A stretch of 7,906 bases of DNA, from assembly GCA_037384065.1 (NCBI GenBank), contig JARROJ010000087.1:1-7906 (forward strand). Direction: 5' to 3'. The notes under the pieces were generated by a model. That model searched no databases. It worked only from the letters and a program-made list of their open reading frames with translations, and had not been told where the DNA came from. The position numbers and the translations under genes are program-made. The DNA is from JABDPF01 sp037384065. GTDB taxonomy: Bacteria; Pseudomonadota; Gammaproteobacteria; Xanthomonadales; SZUA-36. Below, piece by piece: positions 1 through 5,789 of the stretch. The number at the start of each line of letters is the position of its first letter. Within the stretch, counting starts at the first letter, position 1.

Positions 1-300
1 TGCCCGACCTGCCGCTTCGAGCATCCGCACATCACGGACCTGGCGGAATCCGGGCAACTGCGCGTCATCGGTTTCAACTACCGCGACGAACTGCCGGACG
101 CACAGGGCTGGCTGCGCCGGTTCGGCGACCCGTACGACCTGACCATCCAGGACTACAGCGGGCGTTACGCGATCGATCTCGGCGTGTACGCGGCGCCCGA
201 GTCGTTCCTGGTCGACGCCGACGGGCGCATTATTTTCAAGCAGATCGGCGCGGTCACGCCGGAAGTCATCGAAAACGAAATTCTGCCGCGAATACGCTGA
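1..300 (+). CDS. ccmG: Thiol:disulfide interchange protein CcmG/DsbE, C-terminal part (5' end outside window)
   Basis: This is a membrane-anchored periplasmic thioredoxin-fold protein that keeps the apocytochrome c CXXCH thiols reduced during System I cytochrome c maturation. Only the last 99 residues are present. They start exactly at the redox active site CPTC (visible residues 1-4), followed by an R-x-E-H-P segment typical of DsbE. The segment GVYAAPESFLVD (61-72) carries the cis-proline (Pro66) followed by Glu, and the protein ends about 33 residues later, as CcmG proteins do. The N-terminal membrane anchor and the start of the thioredoxin fold lie upstream of the window. The stop TGA is at 298-300 and ccmH starts 22 bases later, which supports an operon. 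The alignment I recall with E. coli DsbE is close across the whole segment, so the identification is firm. Confidence 0.93.
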   Translation, partial: CPTCRFEHPHITDLAESGQLRVIGFNYRDELPDAQGWLRRFGDPYDLTIQDYSGRYAIDLGVYAAPESFLVDADGRIIFKQIGAVTPEVIENEILPRIR

Positions 301-322
301 GCGGTCACAAGGAGTCACGGCG

Positions 323-760
323 ATGCGACGCATCATTCTGATTATCATCCTGCTGGTCTCGTTCCCGCTCTCGGCGGCCGGACCGGTCGAGGGCGACAAG
401 GAGCCGCTGGTTTTCAGCTCGACCGAGCAGGAAGAACGGTTCAAGGATCTGACGCTCGAGCTGCGCTGCCTGGTCTGCCAGAACCAGAATCTCGCCGATT
501 CGGACGCGCCGCTTGCGCAGGACCTGCGCAAGGAGATCCACGACATGATGCTGGCCGGCAGGAACGACGACGAAATCAAAACGTTCATGGTCGAGCGCTA
601 CGGTGACTTCGTCCTGTACCGACCGCCCGTGCAGGGCAACACGGTGGCGCTCTGGGCAATGCCGGTGCTGTTCCTTCTCATCGGCGCCGTCGCCGTCGCC
701 TTCGCCGTGCGCAAGCGCAATCTGAAACTCGCCGAACAACGGCAGGGAGCATCCGAATAG
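323..760 (+). CDS. ccmH: Cytochrome c-type biogenesis protein CcmH
   Basis: CcmH is a membrane-anchored periplasmic thiol oxidoreductase of the heme ligation complex (CcmF/H/I). It works with CcmG on the CXXCH cysteines of apocytochrome c. The 145-residue product has an N-terminal signal sequence (about 1-19), the family motif LRCLVCQNQ with Cys49 and Cys52, the characteristic three-helix region ending in ERYGDFVLYRPP, and a C-terminal membrane helix (about 108-129) followed by a short basic tail. The length is that of the short CcmH form, in which CcmI is a separate gene, unlike the fused E. coli CcmH. AAGGAG at 309-314 stands 8 bases before the ATG and fixes the start. The stop codon TAG shares one base with the ccmI GTG start, so the two are probably translationally coupled. 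Confidence 0.96.
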   Translation: MRRIILIIILLVSFPLSAAGPVEGDKEPLVFSSTEQEERFKDLTLELRCLVCQNQNLADSDAPLAQDLRKEIHDMMLAGRNDDEIKTFMVERYGDFVLYRPPVQGNTVALWAMPVLFLLIGAVAVAFAVRKRNLKLAEQRQGASE

Positions 761-1845
761 TGTTCTGGTTCATTGCTGCGGCCGTGCTGTTCGCCGGCCT
801 TTTCGTCGCCCTCTTCCCGATGCTGCGCGGCAAGTCCTTCCTGCAGCCGCTCGCGCTGGCCCTCGTGTTCGCGTTGCCGGCCGCGGGTCTGTACCTGTAC
901 AAGACGGTCGGCACGCCGGCCGGCATCGGCATCGTCGGCACGCCGCAGGTTGCGGGCCAGGCGGCCCCGCATACCGTGGGCGGCGGCGAGATGGAGGCCA
1001 TGATCGCCGGTCTGCAGGAACGCCTGGCCGCGAACCCGGAAGACCTGGACGGCTGGATGTTGCTGGCGCGCTCCCTGCGCTCGACCCAGCAGCACGCGGC
1101 CGCCGCGGAAGCCCTCGAACGCGCCTTCAGCCTGGCGCCGGACAATCCCATCGTCATGATCGAACTCGCGGAGAGCTGGGTTTTCCTGAGCCCCGACGGG
1201 CGCATTCCGGATCGTTCGATGGACCTGCTGGAGCGTGCCGTCGAAATCCAGCCCGGCGCGCAAAAGGGTTTGTGGCTGCTCGGCATGGGCCACGCCCAGC
1301 GCGGTGACGACGCCTTCGCGATCAGTTACTGGCAGTCACTGATGGAACAGTTGGAGCCGGGCAGCAACGTCGCGGCGACGGTTCAGCGGCAGATCGCGGA
1401 CGCCCAGGCGCGCCTGGGCATGACGCCGGATGCGCAGCCAGCGGCGATGCCCGAACCGGTCGCCGGCGAGCCGGCCGCGCAAGACAGCGCGGGCTGGGCC
1501 GGAACCCGGCTGGTCATCACGGCCGCCGACGGCGCCCGTGCCGCCCTCGCCCAGGGCGCGGTGCTGTACGTCGTGATCCGCACCGCGGGTCCGGCGATGG
1601 GGCCGCCGCTCGGCGTGCGCCGGGTGGCCAACCCGACGTTCCCGCTCGAACTGACCGTCACCGACGAGGACAGCATGCTGAAAGAGCGCCTGATCTCCAG
1701 CGAAACGGAAGTACAGTTCCAGGCCCGGGTTTCACTGACCGGCTCGCCCACCGCACAGGCCGGCGACTGGCAGAGCGCCAGCGAGACGGTCGAACGGGCC
1801 AACGCATCCCTCGTGGTTCTGAACATCGATCAGCAGTTAGAATGA
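760..1845 (+). CDS. ccmI: Cytochrome c-type biogenesis protein CcmI (TPR apocytochrome chaperone)
   Basis: CcmI binds apocytochrome c and delivers it to the CcmF/CcmH heme-ligation site. The 361-residue product starts at a GTG overlapping the ccmH stop, with AGGGAG at 744-749 as ribosome binding site. Two membrane helices (about 2-22 and 28-48) are followed by a TPR-rich periplasmic region (about 78-220: the alternating helices around LDGWMLLARSLRSTQQ, AAAAEALERAFSLAPDN and MDLLERAVEIQPG). A Pro/Ala linker (about 221-245) leads to a beta-rich C-terminal domain (about 249-359) with the PLGVRR segment seen in longer CcmI proteins. The cytoplasmic loop between the two helices is only about five residues, whereas the well-studied CcmI proteins have a much longer loop there with a leucine-zipper-like stretch. 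Family and position after ccmH make the call secure. Confidence 0.93.
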   Translation: MFWFIAAAVLFAGLFVALFPMLRGKSFLQPLALALVFALPAAGLYLYKTVGTPAGIGIVGTPQVAGQAAPHTVGGGEMEAMIAGLQERLAANPEDLDGWMLLARSLRSTQQHAAAAEALERAFSLAPDNPIVMIELAESWVFLSPDGRIPDRSMDLLERAVEIQPGAQKGLWLLGMGHAQRGDDAFAISYWQSLMEQLEPGSNVAATVQRQIADAQARLGMTPDAQPAAMPEPVAGEPAAQDSAGWAGTRLVITAADGARAALAQGAVLYVVIRTAGPAMGPPLGVRRVANPTFPLELTVTDEDSMLKERLISSETEVQFQARVSLTGSPTAQAGDWQSASETVERANASLVVLNIDQQLE

Positions 1846-1857
1846 CGCCCACAGCCC

Positions 1858-1880
1858 GCGCGCAGGCCACCGGCCCGCGC
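1858..1880 (+). terminator. Hairpin just downstream of ccmI, no U tract
   Basis: A stem of GCGCG (1858-1862) pairs with CGCGC (1876-1880), and inside it GGCC (1865-1868) pairs with GGCC (1872-1875) around an ACC loop, with a two-base CA bulge on the 5' side. It begins 12 bases after the ccmI stop. The bases that follow are not a T run, so it is not a classical intrinsic terminator. It may protect the 3' end of the ccm transcript, assist Rho-dependent ending, or simply be a by-product of high GC content. Confidence 0.35.
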
Positions 1881-1907
1881 CCGCGGCAAACTCAAAAAGA
1901 TACGAAT

Positions 1908-1911
1908 GGAG
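1908..1911 (+). promoter_or_regulatory. Ribosome binding site selecting the start of the MBL-fold gene
   Basis: GGAG (within GGAGAG, 1908-1913) lies 6 bases before the ATG at 1918. The alternative in-frame ATG at 1906 overlaps this site and has only an A-rich stretch upstream. The later ATG also puts the signal peptide at the very N-terminus, so 1918 is preferred. Confidence 0.6.
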
Positions 1912-1917
1912 AGTTTC

Positions 1918-2862
1918 ATGAATCTGCGACCGATTACCGGCGCGGCGCTGGCCGCGCTGTTCCTTGCTGCATTTTCCGGCCCGACCACCCGGGCGGACGA
2001 GATCGAATACCGCACCACCGCGCTCTCGGACACGGTGAGCCTGGTGCAGGCGCGCGGCGGCAACGTCGCGGTCTCCGCCGGCCCGGACGGCGTGTTCATC
2101 ATCGACGATCAGTACAAGCCGTCGATCGACCAGTTGCTGGCGGCGATCGGCCGCATCAGCGACCAGCCGGTGCGCTTCGTGATCAATACGCACTACCACG
2201 GCGACCACGTCGGCGGTAACGAGGCCGTTGGCGAGGGCGGGAGCGTGATCATCGCCCACGACAACATTCGCAAGCGCATGAGCAGCGCGCAATTCAACCA
2301 CTTCATGGGCAGCGAAACGCCGGCCTGGCCGAAGGCCGCTCTGCCGGTCGTGACCTTCAACGACCGGGTCACGCTGCACCTCAACGGCGAGGCGGTGACC
2401 GCCTACCACGTACCGCGCGGCCACACGGACGGCGACAGCATCATCCACTTCCCGGAAAGCAACGTCCTGCACATGGGCGACATCTTTTTCAACGGGCTGT
2501 ACCCCTATATCGACCTCGACGCCGGCGGCACGATCCAGGGCATGATCGACGCCGTCGAACAGGGGCTCGAACTGGCCGACGAGGAGACGAAAATCATCCC
2601 CGGCCACGGCCCGCTGACCGACCGCGCGGGCATGCAGGCCTACCACGCCATGCTGGTGGAAATCCGCGACCGCGTGCAGGCGCTGATCGACCAGGGACTG
2701 TCCCGCGAACAGGTCGTCGCCGCCCGCCCGACGGCCCGGTGGGATGAGGAACTCGGCAACGCGTTCATCAAGCCGGACAAGCTGGCGATCTTCGTTTACA
2801 ACAGCCTGACCGGTGTCGCCCGATTCACGCCCCTCGAGGACGACGGCACGACCACCGAGTAA
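1918..2862 (+). CDS. Exported metallo-beta-lactamase-fold metallohydrolase
   Basis: This is a predicted periplasmic hydrolase of the metallo-beta-lactamase superfamily; the substrate is unknown. Taking the ATG at 1918, the product has 314 residues with a signal peptide (hydrophobic core about 8-20, likely cleavage after Ala26 in TTRA-DE). All metal ligands expected for a dinuclear site are visible: THYHGDHVGG (His92, His94, Asp96, His97), His169 in PRGHTDGD, Asp188 in HMGDIFFNG and His230 in PGHGPL. It follows ccmI by 72 bases on the same strand, with a hairpin in between, so co-transcription with the ccm genes is possible but unproven. Its 3' end overlaps the convergent methyltransferase gene by 67 bases. 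The fold also covers class B beta-lactamases, glyoxalase-like and quinoprotein-associated hydrolases; nothing in the sequence chooses among these, and I do not call it an antibiotic resistance gene. Confidence 0.88.
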   Translation: MNLRPITGAALAALFLAAFSGPTTRADEIEYRTTALSDTVSLVQARGGNVAVSAGPDGVFIIDDQYKPSIDQLLAAIGRISDQPVRFVINTHYHGDHVGGNEAVGEGGSVIIAHDNIRKRMSSAQFNHFMGSETPAWPKAALPVVTFNDRVTLHLNGEAVTAYHVPRGHTDGDSIIHFPESNVLHMGDIFFNGLYPYIDLDAGGTIQGMIDAVEQGLELADEETKIIPGHGPLTDRAGMQAYHAMLVEIRDRVQALIDQGLSREQVVAARPTARWDEELGNAFIKPDKLAIFVYNSLTGVARFTPLEDDGTTTE

Positions 2863-3527
2863 AGCGTATGCCCGCTCGCGCGGTACTTCCGTTCGAACGG
2901 GCTCAGCGCCTCTGCCGCGGGCAGTTCGCCGGGCCGGATCGTCCGGCCGGTCAGGCGGGCCGCCGCCCACGCGAATTCCTGCGCGTAAAGCGACCAGTTG
3001 GTGCGCAGTTCGAGCCGTCCGCCCAGCGCCAGCAGGTCCGGAAAGACCGGGTGCCCGTGCCAGCGCCGCTGCACGTGGCCCGGTTTCGGCCAGGGGTTCG
3101 GGTACAGCAGGTAGTGCCGGTCGATGCGCCAGCCGGCCTCGCGCAGCAGGCGCCAGAACGTCGCCAGTTCGGCCCGCAGCCAGACGGCATTGTCCTCGCG
3201 GAACGGAAAAACGGTCGCGCCGGTCCGGGCCAGCCGCGTCGCGGACTTGTCGACTCCGATGACCAGGGCGTCCGGATGAGCGTGCGCCAGCCGTCGCGTA
3301 CTGTCCCCCGTGCCGCAACCCGAGTCCAGCACCAGGGGCCGCCGTTCCCGGCGCAGGAGGGCGCGCAGTCGCGCGAAGGCCTGCACCGTCGGCGGGTGCA
3401 ACGCGCCGCGCCACGGAGCCGCCTGGTGACGCGCGAGCAGACGGCCGAGCCGCGGGTGGACCCCGGCTTGACTACTGTGCACCATGCGTGAATGATTAGG
3501 CGCTGGCATCGGCTCGACCCGCTTCAT
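2796..3527 (-). CDS. TrmB-like SAM-dependent methyltransferase (paralogue of tRNA m7G46 methyltransferase)
   Basis: The family is that of TrmB, which methylates N7 of guanosine 46 in tRNA. In the longest reading (243 residues) one sees the SAM-binding glycine-rich motif LDSGCGTGDS (68-77), the acidic post-motif GVDKS (Asp93), the YPNPWPK motif (142-148; TrmB usually has DPWPK), RRWHGHPVF nearby, and FERKY...SGHTLY near the C-terminus (211-223). The first acidic region reads GVDKSATRLAR rather than the GxEVH of canonical TrmB, so this is a divergent branch and may act on another substrate. The start is uncertain: ATGs at 3527, 3509 and 3485 are in frame and none has a clear Shine-Dalgarno; conservation as I recall it begins near SSQAGVHPRL, favouring the later ones. 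About 15 residues after the usual family end lie antisense to the MBL-fold gene. Confidence 0.85.
   Translation of the reverse strand: MKRVEPMPAPNHSRMVHSSQAGVHPRLGRLLARHQAAPWRGALHPPTVQAFARLRALLRRERRPLVLDSGCGTGDSTRRLAHAHPDALVIGVDKSATRLARTGATVFPFREDNAVWLRAELATFWRLLREAGWRIDRHYLLYPNPWPKPGHVQRRWHGHPVFPDLLALGGRLELRTNWSLYAQEFAWAAARLTGRTIRPGELPAAEALSPFERKYRASGHTLYSVVVPSSSRGVNRATPVRLL
3468..3496 (+). promoter_or_regulatory. Candidate sigma70-type promoter for the metX-family gene
   Basis: TTGACT (3468-3473) and AATGAT (3491-3496) are separated by 17 bases, matching the -35 consensus at five of six and the -10 consensus at four of six positions. Transcription would begin near 3503, giving a leader of roughly 84 bases to the ATG at 3587. 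The element lies in or beside the 5' coding end of the divergent methyltransferase gene. Seen by eye only. Confidence 0.35.
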
Positions 3528-3532
3528 ACAGG

Positions 3533-3561
3533 GTGTTACTTAGCATGAACCTGTCATTCAA
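3533..3561 (-). promoter_or_regulatory. Candidate promoter for the TrmB-like methyltransferase
   Basis: On the - strand TTGAAT (3561-3556) and TAACAC (3538-3533) stand 17 bases apart. The -35 is reasonable but the -10 matches only about half of the consensus. A transcript from here would start only a few bases before the most upstream ATG at 3527, which fits better with translation beginning at 3509 or 3485. Confidence 0.22.
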
Positions 3562-3574
3562 AGCCAGCGCCCAC

Positions 3575-3579
3575 AAGGA
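3575..3579 (+). promoter_or_regulatory. Ribosome binding site selecting the metX-family start
   Basis: AAGGA, within a purine run at 3575-3584, lies 7 bases before the ATG at 3587. The upstream in-frame starts (GTG 3533, ATG 3545) have no comparable site. This is the main reason for choosing the shorter protein. Confidence 0.7.
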
Positions 3580-3586
3580 AGGGGCG

Positions 3587-4669
3587 ATGCACTTGCTGCA
3601 GGTGGAGGAGCCTTTCCACTTCCTGAGCGGCGGCGAGATACCGGCGGCGACGCTGGCCTTTGAAACCTGGGGCGAATTGAACGCCGAACGGTCCAATGCC
3701 GTGCTCATCCTGACCGGCCTGTCACCCAACGCCCACGCGGCGAGCAGCGCCGAGGATCCGACCGACGGCTGGTGGGAGCCGATGGTGGGCCCCGGCAAGG
3801 GCATCGATACCGAACGCCACTTCGTCATCTGCGTCAATTCGCTCGGCAGCTGCCAGGGCTCGACCGGGCCGGGTTGCGTCAACCCGAAAACCGGCAAGCA
3901 GTACCGCCTCTCCTTTCCGGACCTGATGATCGGCGACATCGCGCGGGCGGCGCGCATGGTGCTCGAGCACCTCGGCATCGCGCAGCTGCGGGCGCTGGTC
4001 GGTCCCTCGATGGGCGGCATGAGTTGCCTCGCGCTCCTGCAGCAAAAGCCGGACAGCGCGCGCCACTTTCTCGGCATCTCCACCGCGGCCCGCGCCGAGC
4101 CCTTCGCCATCGCCATCCGCTCGCTGCAGCGCGAGATGATCGTGCGTGATCCGCACTGGCAGGACGGGGCCTACACCGACGACGACTGGCCGGAGACCGG
4201 CATGCGCCTGGCGCGCAAACTGGGCATGATTTCCTACCGCTCGGAACCGGAGTGGCGCGAGCGGTTCGGCCGCGGACGCGAGGTCCACTTCGCCGAGCGC
4301 CTGTTCGGCATGCATTTCTCGGTCGAGTCCTACCTCGAGGCGGCCGCCAAGAAATTCATCCGTAATTTCGACCCCTGCTGTTACCTGTTCCTGTCCCAGG
4401 CCATCGACTGGTTCGACCTCAGCGAAGGGTACGCCGACATGCAGGACGCGTTCTCGGCGCTGAAAATCGAATCCGCCAAGGTCATCGGCGTTACGACGGA
4501 TTTTCTCTGGCCCCAGCACCAGCAGAAGGAAATCGTCGACGGCTTCGCCGCCGCCGGCGTCGCCAGCGAACTGCAGATGCTCGATTCGATCCAGGGCCAT
4601 GATTCCTTCCTGGTCGACTACGACCGCTTCACGCCGGCCGTGGCGGACTACATGAACGCGATCGAGTGA
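3587..4669 (+). CDS. metX: MetX-family acyltransferase, probably serine O-succinyltransferase
   Basis: This is an alpha/beta-hydrolase-fold acyltransferase of the MetX family, which transfers an acetyl or succinyl group from CoA to the hydroxyl of homoserine or, in one clade, serine, activating it for sulfur incorporation in the cytoplasm. The 360-residue product has the nucleophile elbow GPSMGGM with Ser141, the acid Asp305 in TTDFLWP, and His338 in QGHDSF, so the catalytic triad is intact. NSLGSCQGSTGPG forms the family's substrate loop. The stretch IRSLQREMIVRDPHW, then ETGMRLARKLGMISYRS and FDPCCYLFLSQAIDWFDL, resembles what I remember of Xanthomonas serine O-succinyltransferases more than classical homoserine acetyltransferases. 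If so, it feeds cysteine rather than methionine synthesis and stands in for CysE. Homoserine O-succinyltransferase is the main alternative. The gene stands alone between a divergent gene and tRNA-Leu; no metW partner follows. Confidence 0.9.
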   Translation: MHLLQVEEPFHFLSGGEIPAATLAFETWGELNAERSNAVLILTGLSPNAHAASSAEDPTDGWWEPMVGPGKGIDTERHFVICVNSLGSCQGSTGPGCVNPKTGKQYRLSFPDLMIGDIARAARMVLEHLGIAQLRALVGPSMGGMSCLALLQQKPDSARHFLGISTAARAEPFAIAIRSLQREMIVRDPHWQDGAYTDDDWPETGMRLARKLGMISYRSEPEWRERFGRGREVHFAERLFGMHFSVESYLEAAAKKFIRNFDPCCYLFLSQAIDWFDLSEGYADMQDAFSALKIESAKVIGVTTDFLWPQHQQKEIVDGFAAAGVASELQMLDSIQGHDSFLVDYDRFTPAVADYMNAIE

Positions 4670-4670
4670 C

Positions 4671-4703
4671 GCCGCGCCCCGGGGCTCTGGCCGTCGGCGC
4701 GGC
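4671..4703 (+). terminator. Perfect 8-bp inverted repeat after metX, no U tract
   Basis: GCCGCGCC (4671-4678) is exactly complementary to GGCGCGGC (4696-4703), with a 17-base spacer, starting one base after the metX stop. A shorter CCCCGGGG palindrome (4677-4684) could compete with it. No T run follows. It could end or stabilise the metX transcript; its right arm lies between the proposed -35 and -10 of the tRNA promoter. Confidence 0.4.
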
Positions 4704-4716
4704 ATGAGGCTATACT
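4687..4716 (+). promoter_or_regulatory. Probable promoter of tRNA-Leu
   Basis: TATACT (4711-4716) is a near-consensus -10 element 25 bases before the mature tRNA start and is followed by GC-rich bases (CTCGGCC), as in growth-rate-controlled stable RNA promoters. The best -35 candidate, CTGGCC at 4687-4692 with 18-base spacing, is weak. Confidence 0.45.
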
Positions 4717-4741
4717 CTCGGCCTCTTCAGACCCACCCCGT

Positions 4742-4828
4742 GCCGGAGTGGCGGAACTGGTAGACGCGCCGGACTCAAAATCCGGTTCTGGCGACAGAGT
4801 GTGGGTTCGAGTCCCACCTCCGGCACCA
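4742..4828 (+). tRNA. tRNA-Leu (anticodon CAA)
   Basis: The 87-base gene folds fully by eye. The acceptor stem GCCGGAG (4742-4748) pairs with CTCCGGC (4818-4824), followed by discriminator A (4825) and an encoded CCA (4826-4828). The anticodon stem CCGGA/TCCGG encloses the loop CTCAAAA with anticodon CAA at 4776-4778, reading UUG codons. A class II long variable arm (about 4786-4800, stem TCTG/CAGA with a GCGA loop) is diagnostic of Leu/Ser/Tyr tRNAs, and the acceptor and discriminator A suit leucine. The T arm is GTGGG/CCCAC around TTCGAGT. Confidence 0.96.
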
Positions 4829-4981
4829 TATCGACACCCCCTCATCCGCAGCGCAGCCCTTCGAAGCACTGTAACGACAACCGATCGGGCGCGGCGCCGA
4901 ATCCGGGCGAGATCGACATCACGTCGCGGAACCGTGTTTTCTGGCCTATTCTTTAACGTGATCGTTGAAGATCGAGGACAC

Positions 4982-4986
4982 AGGAG
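4982..4986 (+). promoter_or_regulatory. Ribosome binding site selecting the start of the secreted IPT-like protein gene
   Basis: AGGAG stands 7 bases before the ATG at 4994. It separates the real gene from the open frame that runs back through the tRNA, and it puts a signal peptide at the N-terminus. Confidence 0.7.
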
Positions 4987-4993
4987 TGATCGG

Positions 4994-5704
4994 ATGTCAG
5001 GGAACAGGCTGCTTTCAGCATTCGTGGTTTCGATGGCCGTCTGCGGTACGGCGGTCGCTGCCAAACCGGTCAAGCCACCGCAGGAACCCGCGGTCGCGGC
5101 GCCGCTCGTCATTTCGGCCAAGATCGACTACGCGAACGGCTATGTGATCCTGGACGGTGAGAACCTGTCTCCGGGGACCGCCAGCGCCACGTTTGCGGGC
5201 GTCGACCTGACGCCGGACCCGGCGTCGTCCGACACGGAACTCCGGTTTCCGTTCACCGCGGAACTCGAGCTCGCCGTCGACGAGATGGGCAACTACGTCC
5301 TCACAATCACGACCGACGGCGGCAGTTTCACGCTTTCGGCCTTCGTGCCCCTGGCGCTCGAAACGCCGCCCGAGCCGCCGCCCCCCGGCGCCGATTGCCC
5401 CTGTTCGCCGGAGTGGGATACGGCAAGCACCACTCCGTCACCCAACGGTTTCGCGGGCTTGACGCCTTACTGCTCGGAGGTCGGCGCCAACTGGGTCACC
5501 GTCCAGTTCTACGACACCGCCGTGAACAACTACTGGGTGCTGTGGACCGGTTGGAACGACGCGAGCGCGACCGGCTACTGCGAACTCTATATCGACGGGC
5601 CGCATCGCGATCTCGTCGATCCGGACCAGTTCACCGCCTGCGCCGGCTACCTGGAGCACATCGTTACGGTCTGGAGTGACCAGGGTAATACCTGCCTCCT
5701 GTGA
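4994..5704 (+). CDS. Secreted protein of unknown function: IPT/TIG-like domain plus six-cysteine C-terminal domain
   Basis: I do not recognise this gene as a named family. The 236-residue product begins with a signal peptide (about 1-22, likely cleavage after AVA), then a Pro-rich spacer (24-37). Residues about 38-121 look like an immunoglobulin-like IPT/TIG domain: a short strand, the VILDGENLSPG turn, a TFAGVDLT strand, and the closing GNYVLTITTD strand, the same order as in bacterial cell-surface IPT repeats. A second Pro-rich linker (ETPPEPPPPG, 123-132) leads to a C-terminal domain holding all six cysteines of the mature protein (135, 137, 160, 196, 216, 234) and six tryptophans. Such a pattern suggests up to three disulfides in an exported domain. 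The open frame extends upstream through tRNA-Leu, but the ribosome binding site and signal peptide fix the start. Surface or periplasmic location and a binding role are inference. Confidence 0.75.
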   Translation: MSGNRLLSAFVVSMAVCGTAVAAKPVKPPQEPAVAAPLVISAKIDYANGYVILDGENLSPGTASATFAGVDLTPDPASSDTELRFPFTAELELAVDEMGNYVLTITTDGGSFTLSAFVPLALETPPEPPPPGADCPCSPEWDTASTTPSPNGFAGLTPYCSEVGANWVTVQFYDTAVNNYWVLWTGWNDASATGYCELYIDGPHRDLVDPDQFTACAGYLEHIVTVWSDQGNTCLL

Positions 5705-5789
5705 CGGTGCGCCGGCGGTCGGATCGGGCCGCACGGACCGTTGCGACCGCGCGCGGGCATTTCATTGAGGAACGACAAGGGAGAAAACC

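Noticed and set aside
155..187. Ala/Gly-rich stretch in the M48 protease as an unusual insert (positions are protein residues; DNA about 6372-6470)
   Set aside because: A small, hydrophobic Ala/Gly-rich segment between HExxH and the third zinc ligand is common in this family.
598..1293. - strand open frames opposite ccmH and ccmI
   Set aside because: These are out-of-frame shadows of well-conserved ccm genes, with Arg/Gln-rich translations and no family features.
1837..3414. Long - strand open frame (525 codons) across the hydrolase and methyltransferase genes
   Set aside because: It is antisense to a hydrolase with all metal ligands and out of frame with a recognisable methyltransferase. 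Its translation is Arg/Ala/Val-rich low-quality sequence typical of GC-rich shadow frames.
3722..4705. - strand open frame of 327 codons opposite metX
   Set aside because: It is antisense to a complete MetX-family enzyme. The absence of stops is explained by GC-rich codon use.
4801..4828. tRNA-Leu 3' end as an integration (att) site
   Set aside because: I see no second copy of this segment in the window, and no integrase or mobile-element gene next to it.
4748..4993. N-terminal extension of the secreted protein through tRNA-Leu
   Set aside because: The frame merely happens to be open across a perfect tRNA gene. AGGAG at 4982-4986 and the signal peptide place the start at 4994.
5704..5741. 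Possible hairpin after the secreted-protein gene (ACGGT...ACCGT, GTGCG...CGCAC)
   Set aside because: The two pairings conflict or need a bulge, and no T run follows, so I do not call a terminator.
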